This document shows positions 15,875 through 23,242 of a stretch of 64,000 nucleotides of DNA, in pieces (position 1 is the stretch's first letter; every line of letters begins with the position of its first letter). Below the pieces are notes generated by a model. The model did no database searches. It saw only the letters and a list, made by a program, of their open reading frames with translations, and had not been told where the DNA came from. Both the position numbers and the translations under genes were made by a program. The stretch is from Insolitispirillum peregrinum (GTDB lineage: Bacteria; Pseudomonadota; Alphaproteobacteria; Rhodospirillales; Rhodospirillaceae): the NCBI RefSeq assembly GCF_900156605.1, contig NZ_FTOA01000005.1, positions 372,001 to 436,000 on the forward strand. The letters are read 5' to 3'.

Positions 15875-17407
15875 TTAGGCACCTGCCACCACCCATTCCC
15901 ATTCGGTGCCGGTCGGGCCGTCCTTGATGGCGACCCCGGCTTCGGCCAGTTGGTCGCGCAGGCGGTCGGAGGCTGCAAAATCCTTGGCCTTGCGGGCTTC
16001 GGTGCGTTGGGCGATCAACGCATTGATCTCCTCGTCGCTGATGGTTGCCGACGCCGGGCGCAGGGCAAGGTCGGCAGGGTCGGTCACCAGCAGGTTCAGG
16101 CCCAGCACCAGATCATACAGCGCCACCAGACGCAGGGCCTGCTCGGCGGGCATCTTTTTGTGGTCGAGAATTTCGCCCAGCTTGACCAGCACCTGCGGGG
16201 TGTGCAGGTCATTGGAAATTGCCTGATCCAGCGCGTTGACATAGCCGGTCAGGGCGCGGTCCAGTCCGGCGCACAGGGCGTTGCGGATATAGGTGAACGG
16301 GCCGCCACTCTGATATTTTGCTTCGCTGGCGATGCGCAGCCAGTCCGCCGGGCCGACCTCATCGCGCAGGCGCTGCACGCGCAGCAGCATCCGGCGCAGG
16401 TTGGCGCGGGAGCCATCAAGGGCTTCCCAGGTGAATTCCAGATTGGAGCGGTACGAGGCGGTCAGCAGGAACAGGCGATAGACCAGCGGGTGGATGCCAC
16501 GGTCAACCAGCGTTTGCAAGGTCAGGAAGTTGCCCTTGGACTTCGACATTTTTTCTGAATCGCGCAGGACCAGAAATTCGTTGTGCATCCACCAGTTGGC
16601 ACCGGGGTGATCGGTGCAGGCATGGGCCTGGTTCTGGGCAATTTCGTTGCAGTGGTGAACCTGACGGTGATCAATGCCGCCGGTGTGGATGTCAAACATC
16701 TTGCCGAGGTACTTGGTTGACATCACCGAGCATTCCAGATGCCAGCCCGGTGCGCCGATCCCCCACGGGGTATGCCATTCCATCAGGCGCTGCTTGTCGG
16801 TCGGGCTGAAACGCCAGACGGCAAAGTCACTGGGGTTGCGCTTGCCATCGGGGCCGGAAACGCGCTTGCCAGCTTCTTGCCCTTCCAGATCCAGCAGACC
16901 CAGCTTGCCATAGGAGGCGACCTTCGAGGTGTCGAAATACACCCCGTCTTCCAGCGTGTAGGTCACGCCCTGATCTTCCAGCTTTTGCGCGAAGGCGATC
17001 ATTTCCTGAATGTGGTCGGTGGCCTTGGACCAGATCGACGGCGACATGATGTTCAGGCGGCCCAGATCGCGCTGGAACGCCTCGGTGTAATGGGCCGCGA
17101 TGTCCCACACGGTCCGCTTTTGCTGTTCGGCGGCCTTTTCCATCTTGTCATCGCCTTCGTCGGCGTCCGAGGTCAGATGGCCAACATCGGTGATGTTGAT
17201 GACGTGGGTGACGTCATAGCCTTTCCACGCCAGCGTGCGGCGCAGGGTGTCAACGAACACATAGGCGCGCAGGTTGCCGATGTGGGCGTAGTTATAGACT
17301 GTCGGACCACAGCTGTAGACTCGCACATGCTCGGGGTCGATGGGGACGAACTCGGACAGTTCGCGGCCATAGGAGTTGAAGAGCATTAAGGGATGAGTCT
17401 TCGTCAT
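15875..17407 (-). CDS. cysS: Cysteine--tRNA ligase, divergent form
   Basis: 510 aa from the ATG at 17407; an upstream ATG at 17479 would add 24 residues unlike other CysRS. It charges tRNA-Cys. The class I motifs are AHIGNLRAY (the HIGH motif) and KMSKS in SEKMSKSKGNFL. Zinc ligands are predicted from YSCGPTV, GWHLECSVMS and VHHCNEIAQ. The last region reads IHTGGIDHRQVHHCNEIAQ, whereas most bacterial CysRS have HGGG.DL.FPHHENEIAQ, so this belongs to a less common branch. The C-terminal helical domain is complete. It is divergent from the permease gene. Confidence 0.93.
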   Translation of the reverse strand: MTKTHPLMLFNSYGRELSEFVPIDPEHVRVYSCGPTVYNYAHIGNLRAYVFVDTLRRTLAWKGYDVTHVINITDVGHLTSDADEGDDKMEKAAEQQKRTVWDIAAHYTEAFQRDLGRLNIMSPSIWSKATDHIQEMIAFAQKLEDQGVTYTLEDGVYFDTSKVASYGKLGLLDLEGQEAGKRVSGPDGKRNPSDFAVWRFSPTDKQRLMEWHTPWGIGAPGWHLECSVMSTKYLGKMFDIHTGGIDHRQVHHCNEIAQNQAHACTDHPGANWWMHNEFLVLRDSEKMSKSKGNFLTLQTLVDRGIHPLVYRLFLLTASYRSNLEFTWEALDGSRANLRRMLLRVQRLRDEVGPADWLRIASEAKYQSGGPFTYIRNALCAGLDRALTGYVNALDQAISNDLHTPQVLVKLGEILDHKKMPAEQALRLVALYDLVLGLNLLVTDPADLALRPASATISDEEINALIAQRTEARKAKDFAASDRLRDQLAEAGVAIKDGPTGTEWEWVVAGA

Positions 17408-17577
17408 GATCCTGACTTTGCTTTTTGGCAGAGGAAACAAGGTGGGCCGTACCATCGCATGAACGATCAGGCAGGGCAATCATCTCCCCATTGAGATGGA
17501 CGGGAATTTGCGGCAGGTTAGCGCCCAATCTGGCAGGAGGATACTCCTTGCCGCTCCCCCAAAAACGGAGACGTTCC

Positions 17578-18915
17578 ATGGCTTCCGCCACCAGACCCGA
17601 TGGTGCTGCCCCCGCTGCAGCACCGGATATCGTGCTGGACATTCATGAAAAGCCCTCTCTGGCCGCCTGGCTGCCGTTGTCGGCCCAGCACCTGTTTGCC
17701 ATGTTCGGTGCCACCATTCTGGTGCCCTACCTGACCGGCCTTAGTCCGTCAGTGGCGCTGGTCACCAGCGGCATCGGGACATTGCTGTATATCGTCTGTA
17801 CCCGTGGCCGTATCCCGGCCTATCTGGGCTCTTCCTTTGCCTTTATTGCGCCGTTGATTGCCGGGACGCAGATCGCGGGCGTTGAAGGGGCGCTGGTCGC
17901 GGCCGCCCTGTCGGGCGTGGTGTATATCATCGTCGCCTTCTTTATCTGGCGGGCGGGCATTGACTGGCTGCTGGCGCTGCTGCCGCCGGTGGTGGTCGGC
18001 CCGGTGATCATGTGTATTGGTCTGTCCCTTGCGCCGGTGGCGGTGGGCATGGCGATGAATGATCCGCTGACCAAGGCCTATTCGACGACCCATCTTGGCA
18101 TTGCCCTGTTTACGCTGGCGGTGACCATCGGTGCGACGATGTTCCTGCGCGGGGTGTTTGCTCTGGTGCCGGTGCTGTTCGGGATCATTGCCGGGTATAC
18201 TGCCTCGATTGCTGCCGGGCTGGTGGATTTCAGCACCGTGATCAATGCGCCGCTGTTTGCCATGCCGGCCTTTACCATTCCCGGTGTGACCGGGCCGTTC
18301 ACCGTCTCGCTGTCGGCCATCCTGATCATTGCGCCGGTGGCACTGGTGACCATTACCGAACATCTGGGCGACCAGATGGTGCTGTCAAAGGTGACCGGGC
18401 GGAATTTTCTGGTCGAACCGGGGTTGCACCGTTCGATTCTGGGCGATGGTCTGGCCACTGCTCTGGCCGGGATGCTGGGCGGGCCGCCGAACACCACCTA
18501 TGGCGAAAACGTCGGGGTGATTGCCATTACCCGCGTGATGAGCGTATGGGTGATCGGTGGTGCCGCCGTGCTGGCGACCTTGTTCGGGTTTCTGGGCAGC
18601 GTGTCGGCCCTGATCCAGACCGTGCCGACCGCTGTCATGGGCGGGGTGTCGATGCTGTTGTTCGGGGTGATTGCCAGTTCCGGCCTGCGCATGCTGATTG
18701 ACCGGCATGTCGATCTGGGGCGCAAGCGGAACCTGATCATCGTGTCGGTGATTCTGGTGATGGGGATTGGCAAGGTGGAACTGAGTCTGGGATCGGCGTT
18801 CACCATTTCGAACATCGCTCTGGCGACGCTGGTTGGTGTTGTGTTGAACCTGATCCTGCCGGGTCGGGACAAGGCCGACAAGGGTGGCTCGATCTTCCAG
18901 AAGACCGAAGCCTGA
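17578..18915 (+). CDS. Uracil/xanthine permease (NCS2 family)
   Basis: 445 aa from the ATG at 17578, with GGAG seven bases upstream; the frame is open further upstream but lacks a ribosome site. A hydrophilic N-terminus leads into about 14 membrane segments. NCS2 signatures are present: WLPLSAQHLFAMFGATILVP, then AYLGSSFAFIAP, and the substrate-site helix ITEHLGDQMV with its Glu, followed by GPPNTTYGENVG. The GPPNTTYGEN form fits uracil carriers (UraA/RutG) better than purine carriers. A small hairpin at 17532-17552 lies in the leader; a role in regulation is unproven. Confidence 0.88.
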   Translation: MASATRPDGAAPAAAPDIVLDIHEKPSLAAWLPLSAQHLFAMFGATILVPYLTGLSPSVALVTSGIGTLLYIVCTRGRIPAYLGSSFAFIAPLIAGTQIAGVEGALVAAALSGVVYIIVAFFIWRAGIDWLLALLPPVVVGPVIMCIGLSLAPVAVGMAMNDPLTKAYSTTHLGIALFTLAVTIGATMFLRGVFALVPVLFGIIAGYTASIAAGLVDFSTVINAPLFAMPAFTIPGVTGPFTVSLSAILIIAPVALVTITEHLGDQMVLSKVTGRNFLVEPGLHRSILGDGLATALAGMLGGPPNTTYGENVGVIAITRVMSVWVIGGAAVLATLFGFLGSVSALIQTVPTAVMGGVSMLLFGVIASSGLRMLIDRHVDLGRKRNLIIVSVILVMGIGKVELSLGSAFTISNIALATLVGVVLNLILPGRDKADKGGSIFQKTEA

Positions 18916-18986
18916 TCTGCCAGCCCCTTGCGGCAGAAGCCTCTATTCCCAACTTTTTTTCTGGGTTATGGCGAGCCTGTGATCGT

Positions 18987-19013
18987 GTCGAGGGCCTCCG
19001 TGCGGCCCTCGAC
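18987..19013. other. Perfect hairpin downstream of the permease gene
   Basis: GTCGAGGGCC, a seven-base loop and GGCCCTCGAC form a perfect 10-bp stem. No T-run follows on either strand, so it is not a textbook terminator; it may be a factor-dependent terminator or mRNA end structure. The remaining bases to 19325 hold no gene I can support. Confidence 0.45.
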
Positions 19014-19325
19014 GGGTGCGGGGTGACGCGAGCCTGTGTTTTTCCGCTCCGGGAGTGTGCGATTCGCCTTGCTCTCGCACGGGCTACACCCTGAGACAAC
19101 TTATTCACTAGTGGAATTGCCTGTTATCGACCAATGGGGGCGGAAATTATCCAGATTTCTGTTATGGTTGGGTCATTTACGCCTCTGGGGTGTAGAAGTC
19201 CCTTCCCATGACTGTTTTCTTGCGCCACAGTGATCCCCGGCGGGTCATTTCCTGCTGACGGGCCCCTGAAAGCGTTTGCAGGCCCGGACTCGAGCGCCCA
19301 TACCCCCGTGCCCGGGAGAGACGAC

Positions 19326-19517
19326 ATGGCAATGGATACCTCTGCTCCCCTTTCTGACGATGAGCTGGATGATATCCTGCTGGCATTTGAAAGCTTTGGC
19401 AGCGTGGCCGCCCAAGCAATAAAGTCAGATATTCCGGCGCGGACGGCGATGGAAGAGCGGGATGGCTGCATCGTCCTGCGGCCCGATTTCGGAAAGCCCC
19501 ACCATTCCCGCCTTTAA
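19326..19517 (+). CDS. Small hypothetical protein
   Basis: 63 aa. The ATG at 19326 has GGGAGAG about six bases upstream, a better start than the open frame further up. The sequence is acidic near the N-terminus (SDDELDDILLAFESF) with no membrane segment and no known motif. It lies 56 bases before the EpmB-like gene in the same direction. The ribosome site and the non-repetitive composition favour a real gene, but I do not recognise a family. Confidence 0.45.
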   Translation: MAMDTSAPLSDDELDDILLAFESFGSVAAQAIKSDIPARTAMEERDGCIVLRPDFGKPHHSRL

Positions 19518-19573
19518 GCCGCCGTTTGATTGCCCCTTGATTTCAGCGCGAGAGGGGCGTACCTCAAGCCATC

Positions 19574-20566
19574 ATGACTGAACAGCGCGCTCTGCCATTC
19601 CAGGTTTCCCAAGCGGAAGGCCTGTCATCCTCTGCCCCTTCTGTCGATCTGGAGGCTGTTGCGGCACGCTATGCCGTGCGCACAACTCCGTTTCTTGATC
19701 AGTTGATGGCCAATGCGCCGCCAGAGAATCCGCTGGTTCGCCAGTTCCAGCCATCGGTCGCCGAGCTGTACGATGCCCCGGATGATCTGGCTGATCCGAT
19801 CGGGGACGATGTCAAAAGTCCCTTGCCGGGTATTGTCCATCGCTATCCTGACCGGGTGCTGCTGAAGCCGATCCATGTCTGTGCTGCCTATTGCCGCTTT
19901 TGCTTTCGGCGGGAGCAGGTGGGACCGGGTGGCGACGCCCTCAATGATCAGGAGCTGGAACGGGCACTGGACTATATCCGGCAAACGCCTGCCGTGTGGG
20001 AAGTGGTCCTGACGGGCGGCGATCCCCTGCTGCTGTCACCCCGGCGGTTGCGGCGGATCATGCAGGCACTGGAAGACATCCCGCACGTCGAGGTTTTGCG
20101 CATTCACAGCCGCTTGCCGGTCCATGATCCACACAAGATCAACCGCGAGATGATGGATGCGTTGGCCGGGGAGGGGCGTGATCCCGAACGGCTGGCCCTG
20201 TGGATGGCGGTTCACATCAACCACCGGCAGGAGCTGGCGCCCGAGGTGGTGCAGGCCCTGCGCCGGATGCAGGTGGCGGGCATTCCGTTGATCTCGCAGA
20301 CTGTGTTGTTGCGGGGAGTCAATGATGACCCGCAGGCCCTGTGTGATCTGTTTCGCGGGCTGGTGCGCCATGGGGTAAAACCCTATTATCTGCATCATCC
20401 CGACCCGGCTCCGGGAACCAGCCATTTCCGCCTGAGTCTCGATGAAGGGCGGGCAATCGTGCGGGCAGTCCATGCCCAACTGTCAGGTCTGGCCCGGCCA
20501 ACCTACATTCTCGATCGTCCGGAAGGGGCGGGCAAGGTACACATCAGCCTGTATGACGGGGTTTAG
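19574..20566 (+). CDS. Lysine 2,3-aminomutase-like radical SAM protein (EpmB-like)
   Basis: 330 aa; ATG at 19574. The iron-sulfur motif CAAYCRFCFRR (CxxxCxxC) binds the cluster that cleaves S-adenosylmethionine. Segments shared with the KamA/EpmB family include VVLTGGDPLLLS, RIHSRLPVHDPHKIN, QTVLLRGVNDD and KPYYLHHPDPAPGTSHFR. At this length, without the long C-terminal PLP-domain extension of catabolic KamA, it fits EpmB, which converts alpha-lysine to beta-lysine for elongation factor P. Neither efp nor epmA is in the window, so the pathway assignment is by family only. A composite repeat follows the stop. Confidence 0.82.
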   Translation: MTEQRALPFQVSQAEGLSSSAPSVDLEAVAARYAVRTTPFLDQLMANAPPENPLVRQFQPSVAELYDAPDDLADPIGDDVKSPLPGIVHRYPDRVLLKPIHVCAAYCRFCFRREQVGPGGDALNDQELERALDYIRQTPAVWEVVLTGGDPLLLSPRRLRRIMQALEDIPHVEVLRIHSRLPVHDPHKINREMMDALAGEGRDPERLALWMAVHINHRQELAPEVVQALRRMQVAGIPLISQTVLLRGVNDDPQALCDLFRGLVRHGVKPYYLHHPDPAPGTSHFRLSLDEGRAIVRAVHAQLSGLARPTYILDRPEGAGKVHISLYDGV

Positions 20567-20850
20567 ATCAGCGTACGTTAAAGCTGACGCCACAGTACAC
20601 GACAGTTGTGCAACAGGATCATGGAGCGCTCCTCCACACCTCGCTGGGGCCAGTCGGCCCCAGACCCCCTTAACGTGATATTGAAAGAAAAATGGGGGTT
20701 CGGGGCCTCAGGCCCCGAGCGGTTCAGGCGGCAGCCTGCACTTTCTTGCCAACTGTCGTGTCCTGTGATCTCACGCAGGCACGCTGGTCTAACCTTTTGA
20801 TTTGTCGCAGTGAGCGCAAAACCGGCACCACTTTTGCGCTCACTGCTCCA
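20567..20850 (-). repeat. Composite repeat, copy 3: module in reverse orientation
   Basis: The outer short element reads in the usual direction (GATCAGCGTACGTTA... to ...GCACGCTGGTCTAACC, then a GTGAGCGCAAAACCGGCACC hairpin variant). The nested module at 20591-20767 is inverted relative to copy 1: its GGAGCGCTCC end is on the left and its CAGGCGGCAGCCTG end on the right. Terminal repeats CACAGTACACGACAGTT and AACTGTCGTGTCCTGTG are intact. Flanking 9-mers AGCTGACGC and ATCTCACGC match at 7 of 9. Confidence 0.88.
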
Positions 20851-20905
20851 GGTCCGTTCTTTGGACCAGTGTTGCGTCAAGTGTGACGCACGTACACTGC
20901 CCTCC

Positions 20906-21337
20906 CTATTTTCCGTCTTTCACAGGGGTACGGCGCAGAACCTGAATGCCGACCGGAAACAGCAGCAGCCACGCCAGAATCAGCGAGGTTCCGCCATAGG
21001 GGGCAACCGGACCCGCTGCAATTCCGCCAAGGGCAATGGCATAGAGAGCACCGCAAAACAAGGTGGTCCCGATGGCCAGCAAGGCCCCGCTCGCCGCCAG
21101 CCAGCAACCGGCAATCCGGGCCAGAGGGCTGAGGGAGCCGATGGCAACGGCCAGCAGGGCAACAGCATGGATCAATTGATAACGGGTAGCTTTTTCCATC
21201 AGGTCGAGGATGGCGGCAGGCTGATCGGCCAGCCCATGGGCGGCGTAGGCTCCCAGTCCGACGGACAAGGCTCCGTGGATGCCTGCGACAAGAAACCAGA
21301 GGCCGGCGAGCTTTTGTACAAGGCGATGCGAAATCAT
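20906..21337 (-). CDS. DUF423 family membrane protein
   Basis: 143 aa; the ATG at 21337 has AAGGACG upstream. Four predicted membrane helices and the family signature GIHGALSVGLGAYAAHGL, then KATRYQLIHAVALL, and PYGGTSLILAWLLL near the end mark a DUF423 protein. The function of the family is not established. It is flanked on both sides by repeats and faces the EpmB-like gene tail to tail. Confidence 0.88.
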   Translation of the reverse strand: MISHRLVQKLAGLWFLVAGIHGALSVGLGAYAAHGLADQPAAILDLMEKATRYQLIHAVALLAVAIGSLSPLARIAGCWLAASGALLAIGTTLFCGALYAIALGGIAAGPVAPYGGTSLILAWLLLFPVGIQVLRRTPVKDGK

Positions 21338-21354
21338 GGAGGGGCGTCCTTCCA

Positions 21355-21404
21355 GAGCGAGAGCATTATGCGAAAATTGGCTTTCGCTTTTCGCGCAATG
21401 CTCT
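21355..21404. repeat. Short palindromic repeat fragment
   Basis: AGAGCGAGAGCATTATGCGAAAATTGG and its partial complement TTTTCGCGCAATGCTCT form one hairpin. It corresponds to the second half of the short element only. It lies directly upstream of the DUF423 start. Confidence 0.7.
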
Positions 21405-21526
21405 GAGACCGCCTGTGGTCATAGCATGGCTGGGCAGAGAGCCCCACAGTAGAGTTGTTTTAAAATCATTAAAAAATGATGTCCCCCCACGGATCTCCGG
21501 CATTTACCGCGCCTGACCCGACAGGC

Positions 21527-21557
21527 AAAAAAAAAGGCGGGACCACGGGGCCCCGCC
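21527..21557 (-). terminator. Strong rho-independent terminator on the minus strand
   Basis: Reading leftward: GGCGGGG, a short loop, CCCGCC, then nine consecutive T residues. No annotated coding gene on this strand ends here, which is why a small RNA is proposed. Confidence 0.8.
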
Positions 21558-21695
21558 ATAAAGTGCGCTCTTGAGGGAAAGAGGATACCGATACCGTCAG
21601 CGTTCCCAAGTGAGCCTTCCGACCCCTGCATGGGTGGACGCTCTGAACTGTTTGGGTGCTCCCCGGTAAAAACACAGTGGCAGAACGGAGGGCGC
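21527..21695 (-). ncRNA. Candidate small RNA with CRP-type site and intrinsic terminator
   Basis: No protein frame fits here, yet the leftward strand ends in a strong terminator and begins next to a perfect CRP-type palindrome. The transcript can fold: TGCGC near 21695 pairs with GCGCA near 21566, ACCG near 21667 pairs with CGGT, AGCGT with ACGCT, and ACCC with GGGT around a central loop. A long rod with an internal bubble recalls 6S RNA, but I do not recognise conserved 6S sequence, and the 6S neighbours (zapA, fau) are absent. The 5' end could be near 21690 or, if the CRP site sits at -41, near 21667. Confidence 0.45.
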
Positions 21696-21700
21696 ATTTA

Positions 21701-21716
21701 TGTGACAGCCATCACA
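21701..21716. promoter_or_regulatory. Perfect CRP-type palindrome
   Basis: TGTGACAGCCATCACA is TGTGA-N6-TCACA, the exact CRP half-site pair. It lies just upstream of the candidate small RNA. About 130 bp of unusually AT-rich DNA extends to its right. Confidence 0.6.
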
Positions 21717-21856
21717 GAATCACATCTTTTCAATACTTTTTGTCTTTTTGACGAGACGATATATGTCCGAATGGACAACAATAATGAACGTGTGCCCTTG
21801 TGGATTTTTGCTGAGGGTGTTTTTCTGCTTTTTATGTTTAGAGCTGTGAGCCTTGA

Positions 21857-22172
21857 ATGTGAATCCACAGTACACGGCAGTAAGGAAACAAGGACGTGGA
21901 GCGCTGCTCCACACCTCGCTGGGGCGGTTAGGCCCTGGACCGCATTGATTTGATTTTTAAAGAAAAATGGGGGCTTGGGGGGCATCGCCACCAAACGGGT
22001 TCGGGCGGTAGCCCGCACTGATCCCGCCAACTGTCGTGTGCCATGATGTGACTCATGCTCACAGCGCTAGATCAGCGTGCGTTAAATCTGATGCAGGCAC
22101 GCTGATCTAGCCTTTTGTATTGCCGCATTGTTTTTGCGAAAACTTGTTCCCGTTTTTCGGGCAATGCTCTGG
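21857..22172 (-). repeat. Composite repeat, copy 4: module with 9-bp duplication, beside a short element
   Basis: The module covers 21866-22045 in the reverse orientation (GGAGCGCTGCTCC on the left, CGGGCGGTAGCCCG on the right). It is bracketed by ATGTGAATC (21857-21865) and ATGTGACTC (22046-22054), a 9-bp repeat with one mismatch. Here the short element (22068-22172, GATCAGCGTGCGTTAAATC...) is a separate neighbour and not the insertion target. Confidence 0.88.
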
Positions 22173-22177
22173 TTTGT

Positions 22178-23131
22178 TCAACCAAAAAGCTCGTTGCCTT
22201 CGACGCAATTGCGGCCATTGTTTTTCGCCATTTCCAGCTGCTCTTTGGCGCGGGAGATCAGTTGGAATGGCATCATGTCAAGGCTGGGAACACAGGTGCT
22301 GACCCCGCACGAAATGGTGACGGAATGTTCGTCATTATCCGGCAATGGATAGGGAATGGACAGGGCTTCAACGGCAGAGCGTGCCTGTTCGGCCAACTGG
22401 ATGGCGCCTTCCAGTTCGGTGTCGGGCAGAATGGCGATAAAGACTTTGCCATCATAGCGGGCGGCCATGTCACCGGGGCGGCAGAGGTATCCGGCAATGG
22501 TCCGCGCTACTTTACGCAGGCAATCGTCGCCTTTGAGATGGCCGTGGCTGAGATTGTATTCCTTGAACTGATCCAGGCTGACCATGAAAATGGAGATCGG
22601 TGATCCAGACCGCTGGCAGCGGCGCCATTCACTGGCCAGCGCATCGTCAGCACGGCGTTTGTTGGGCAGGCCGGTCAGGCCGTCAACCTGGCTCATGTCC
22701 CGCAACAGGTCGCGCTGGCGTTTGAATTCGATGTGATTGCGCACACGAGCCCGCACGATGGGGGGGCTGAGGGGTTTGACGAAATAGTCAATGGCCCCCA
22801 TTTCCAGCCCGCGCGCCTCATCTTTTTCTTCCCCCAGTGCCGAGACAAAGATGATCGGAATATCACGGGTATCAGGCAATTCGCGCAGGATGCAGCAAAT
22901 CTGATAGCCGTCCATTTCCGGCAGCATGATGTCAAGCAGGATCAGGTCCGGCTTTTTCTCTTTGGCCATGCGGACTGCATCAGGACCATTCGTGGCGAAA
23001 ATGATCTCGTGATCGTCGCGCAGAATGTTGCTGAGCATATGAATGTTGGAGGGCACGTCATCGACAACCAGAATACGCCCACCCGTGATGGACCCGGTTG
23101 ATGCCAGCCGTTGTTCCTGCGGTAGTTCCAC
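22178..23131 (-). CDS. Receiver-GGDEF protein with degenerate GGDEF motif (PleD-like)
   Basis: 317 aa from the GTG at 23131 with GAGGA eight bases upstream; a TTG at 23146 is the longest frame. The receiver domain (about 15-135) is intact, with the phosphoacceptor Asp in LILLDIMLPEMDG and the Lys in VKPLSPP. The GGDEF domain (about 155-312) is not: the signature reads RYDGKVF where RYGGEEF is expected, and the metal/substrate segment reads DQFKEYNLSHGH in place of DHFKxYND. It probably binds or senses but does not make c-di-GMP. It stands downstream of the PAS-HPt kinase in the same direction, so it is a likely phosphate acceptor. Confidence 0.85.
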   Translation of the reverse strand: MELPQEQRLASTGSITGGRILVVDDVPSNIHMLSNILRDDHEIIFATNGPDAVRMAKEKKPDLILLDIMLPEMDGYQICCILRELPDTRDIPIIFVSALGEEKDEARGLEMGAIDYFVKPLSPPIVRARVRNHIEFKRQRDLLRDMSQVDGLTGLPNKRRADDALASEWRRCQRSGSPISIFMVSLDQFKEYNLSHGHLKGDDCLRKVARTIAGYLCRPGDMAARYDGKVFIAILPDTELEGAIQLAEQARSAVEALSIPYPLPDNDEHSVTISCGVSTCVPSLDMMPFQLISRAKEQLEMAKNNGRNCVEGNELFG

Positions 23132-23242
23132 GCTGTTTATCCTCAAAGCATTCCCCGGATCGGGAACAATCCGGGCGTGGCAAGAGCCTGTTGGGGAAGG
23201 GCTGTCACGCGCGTGCAGCGCCTTTTTTCCTTAAGGAATAGA

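Noticed and set aside
21560-21640. Possible signal recognition particle RNA (GTCGGAAGG motif)
   Set aside because: The conserved CCGGAAGGnAGCA core is not matched and the surrounding helix does not fit.
21419-21697. 92-codon minus-strand frame over the candidate small RNA
   Set aside because: It reads straight through the strong terminator at 21527-21557 and resembles no protein.
21772-21953. 60-codon plus-strand frame starting MDNNNERVPLWIF
   Set aside because: No ribosome site, and its second half is translated repeat module.
22178-23131. Active diguanylate cyclase
   Set aside because: The signature is DGKVF and the metal-binding segment is altered, so catalytic activity is unlikely.
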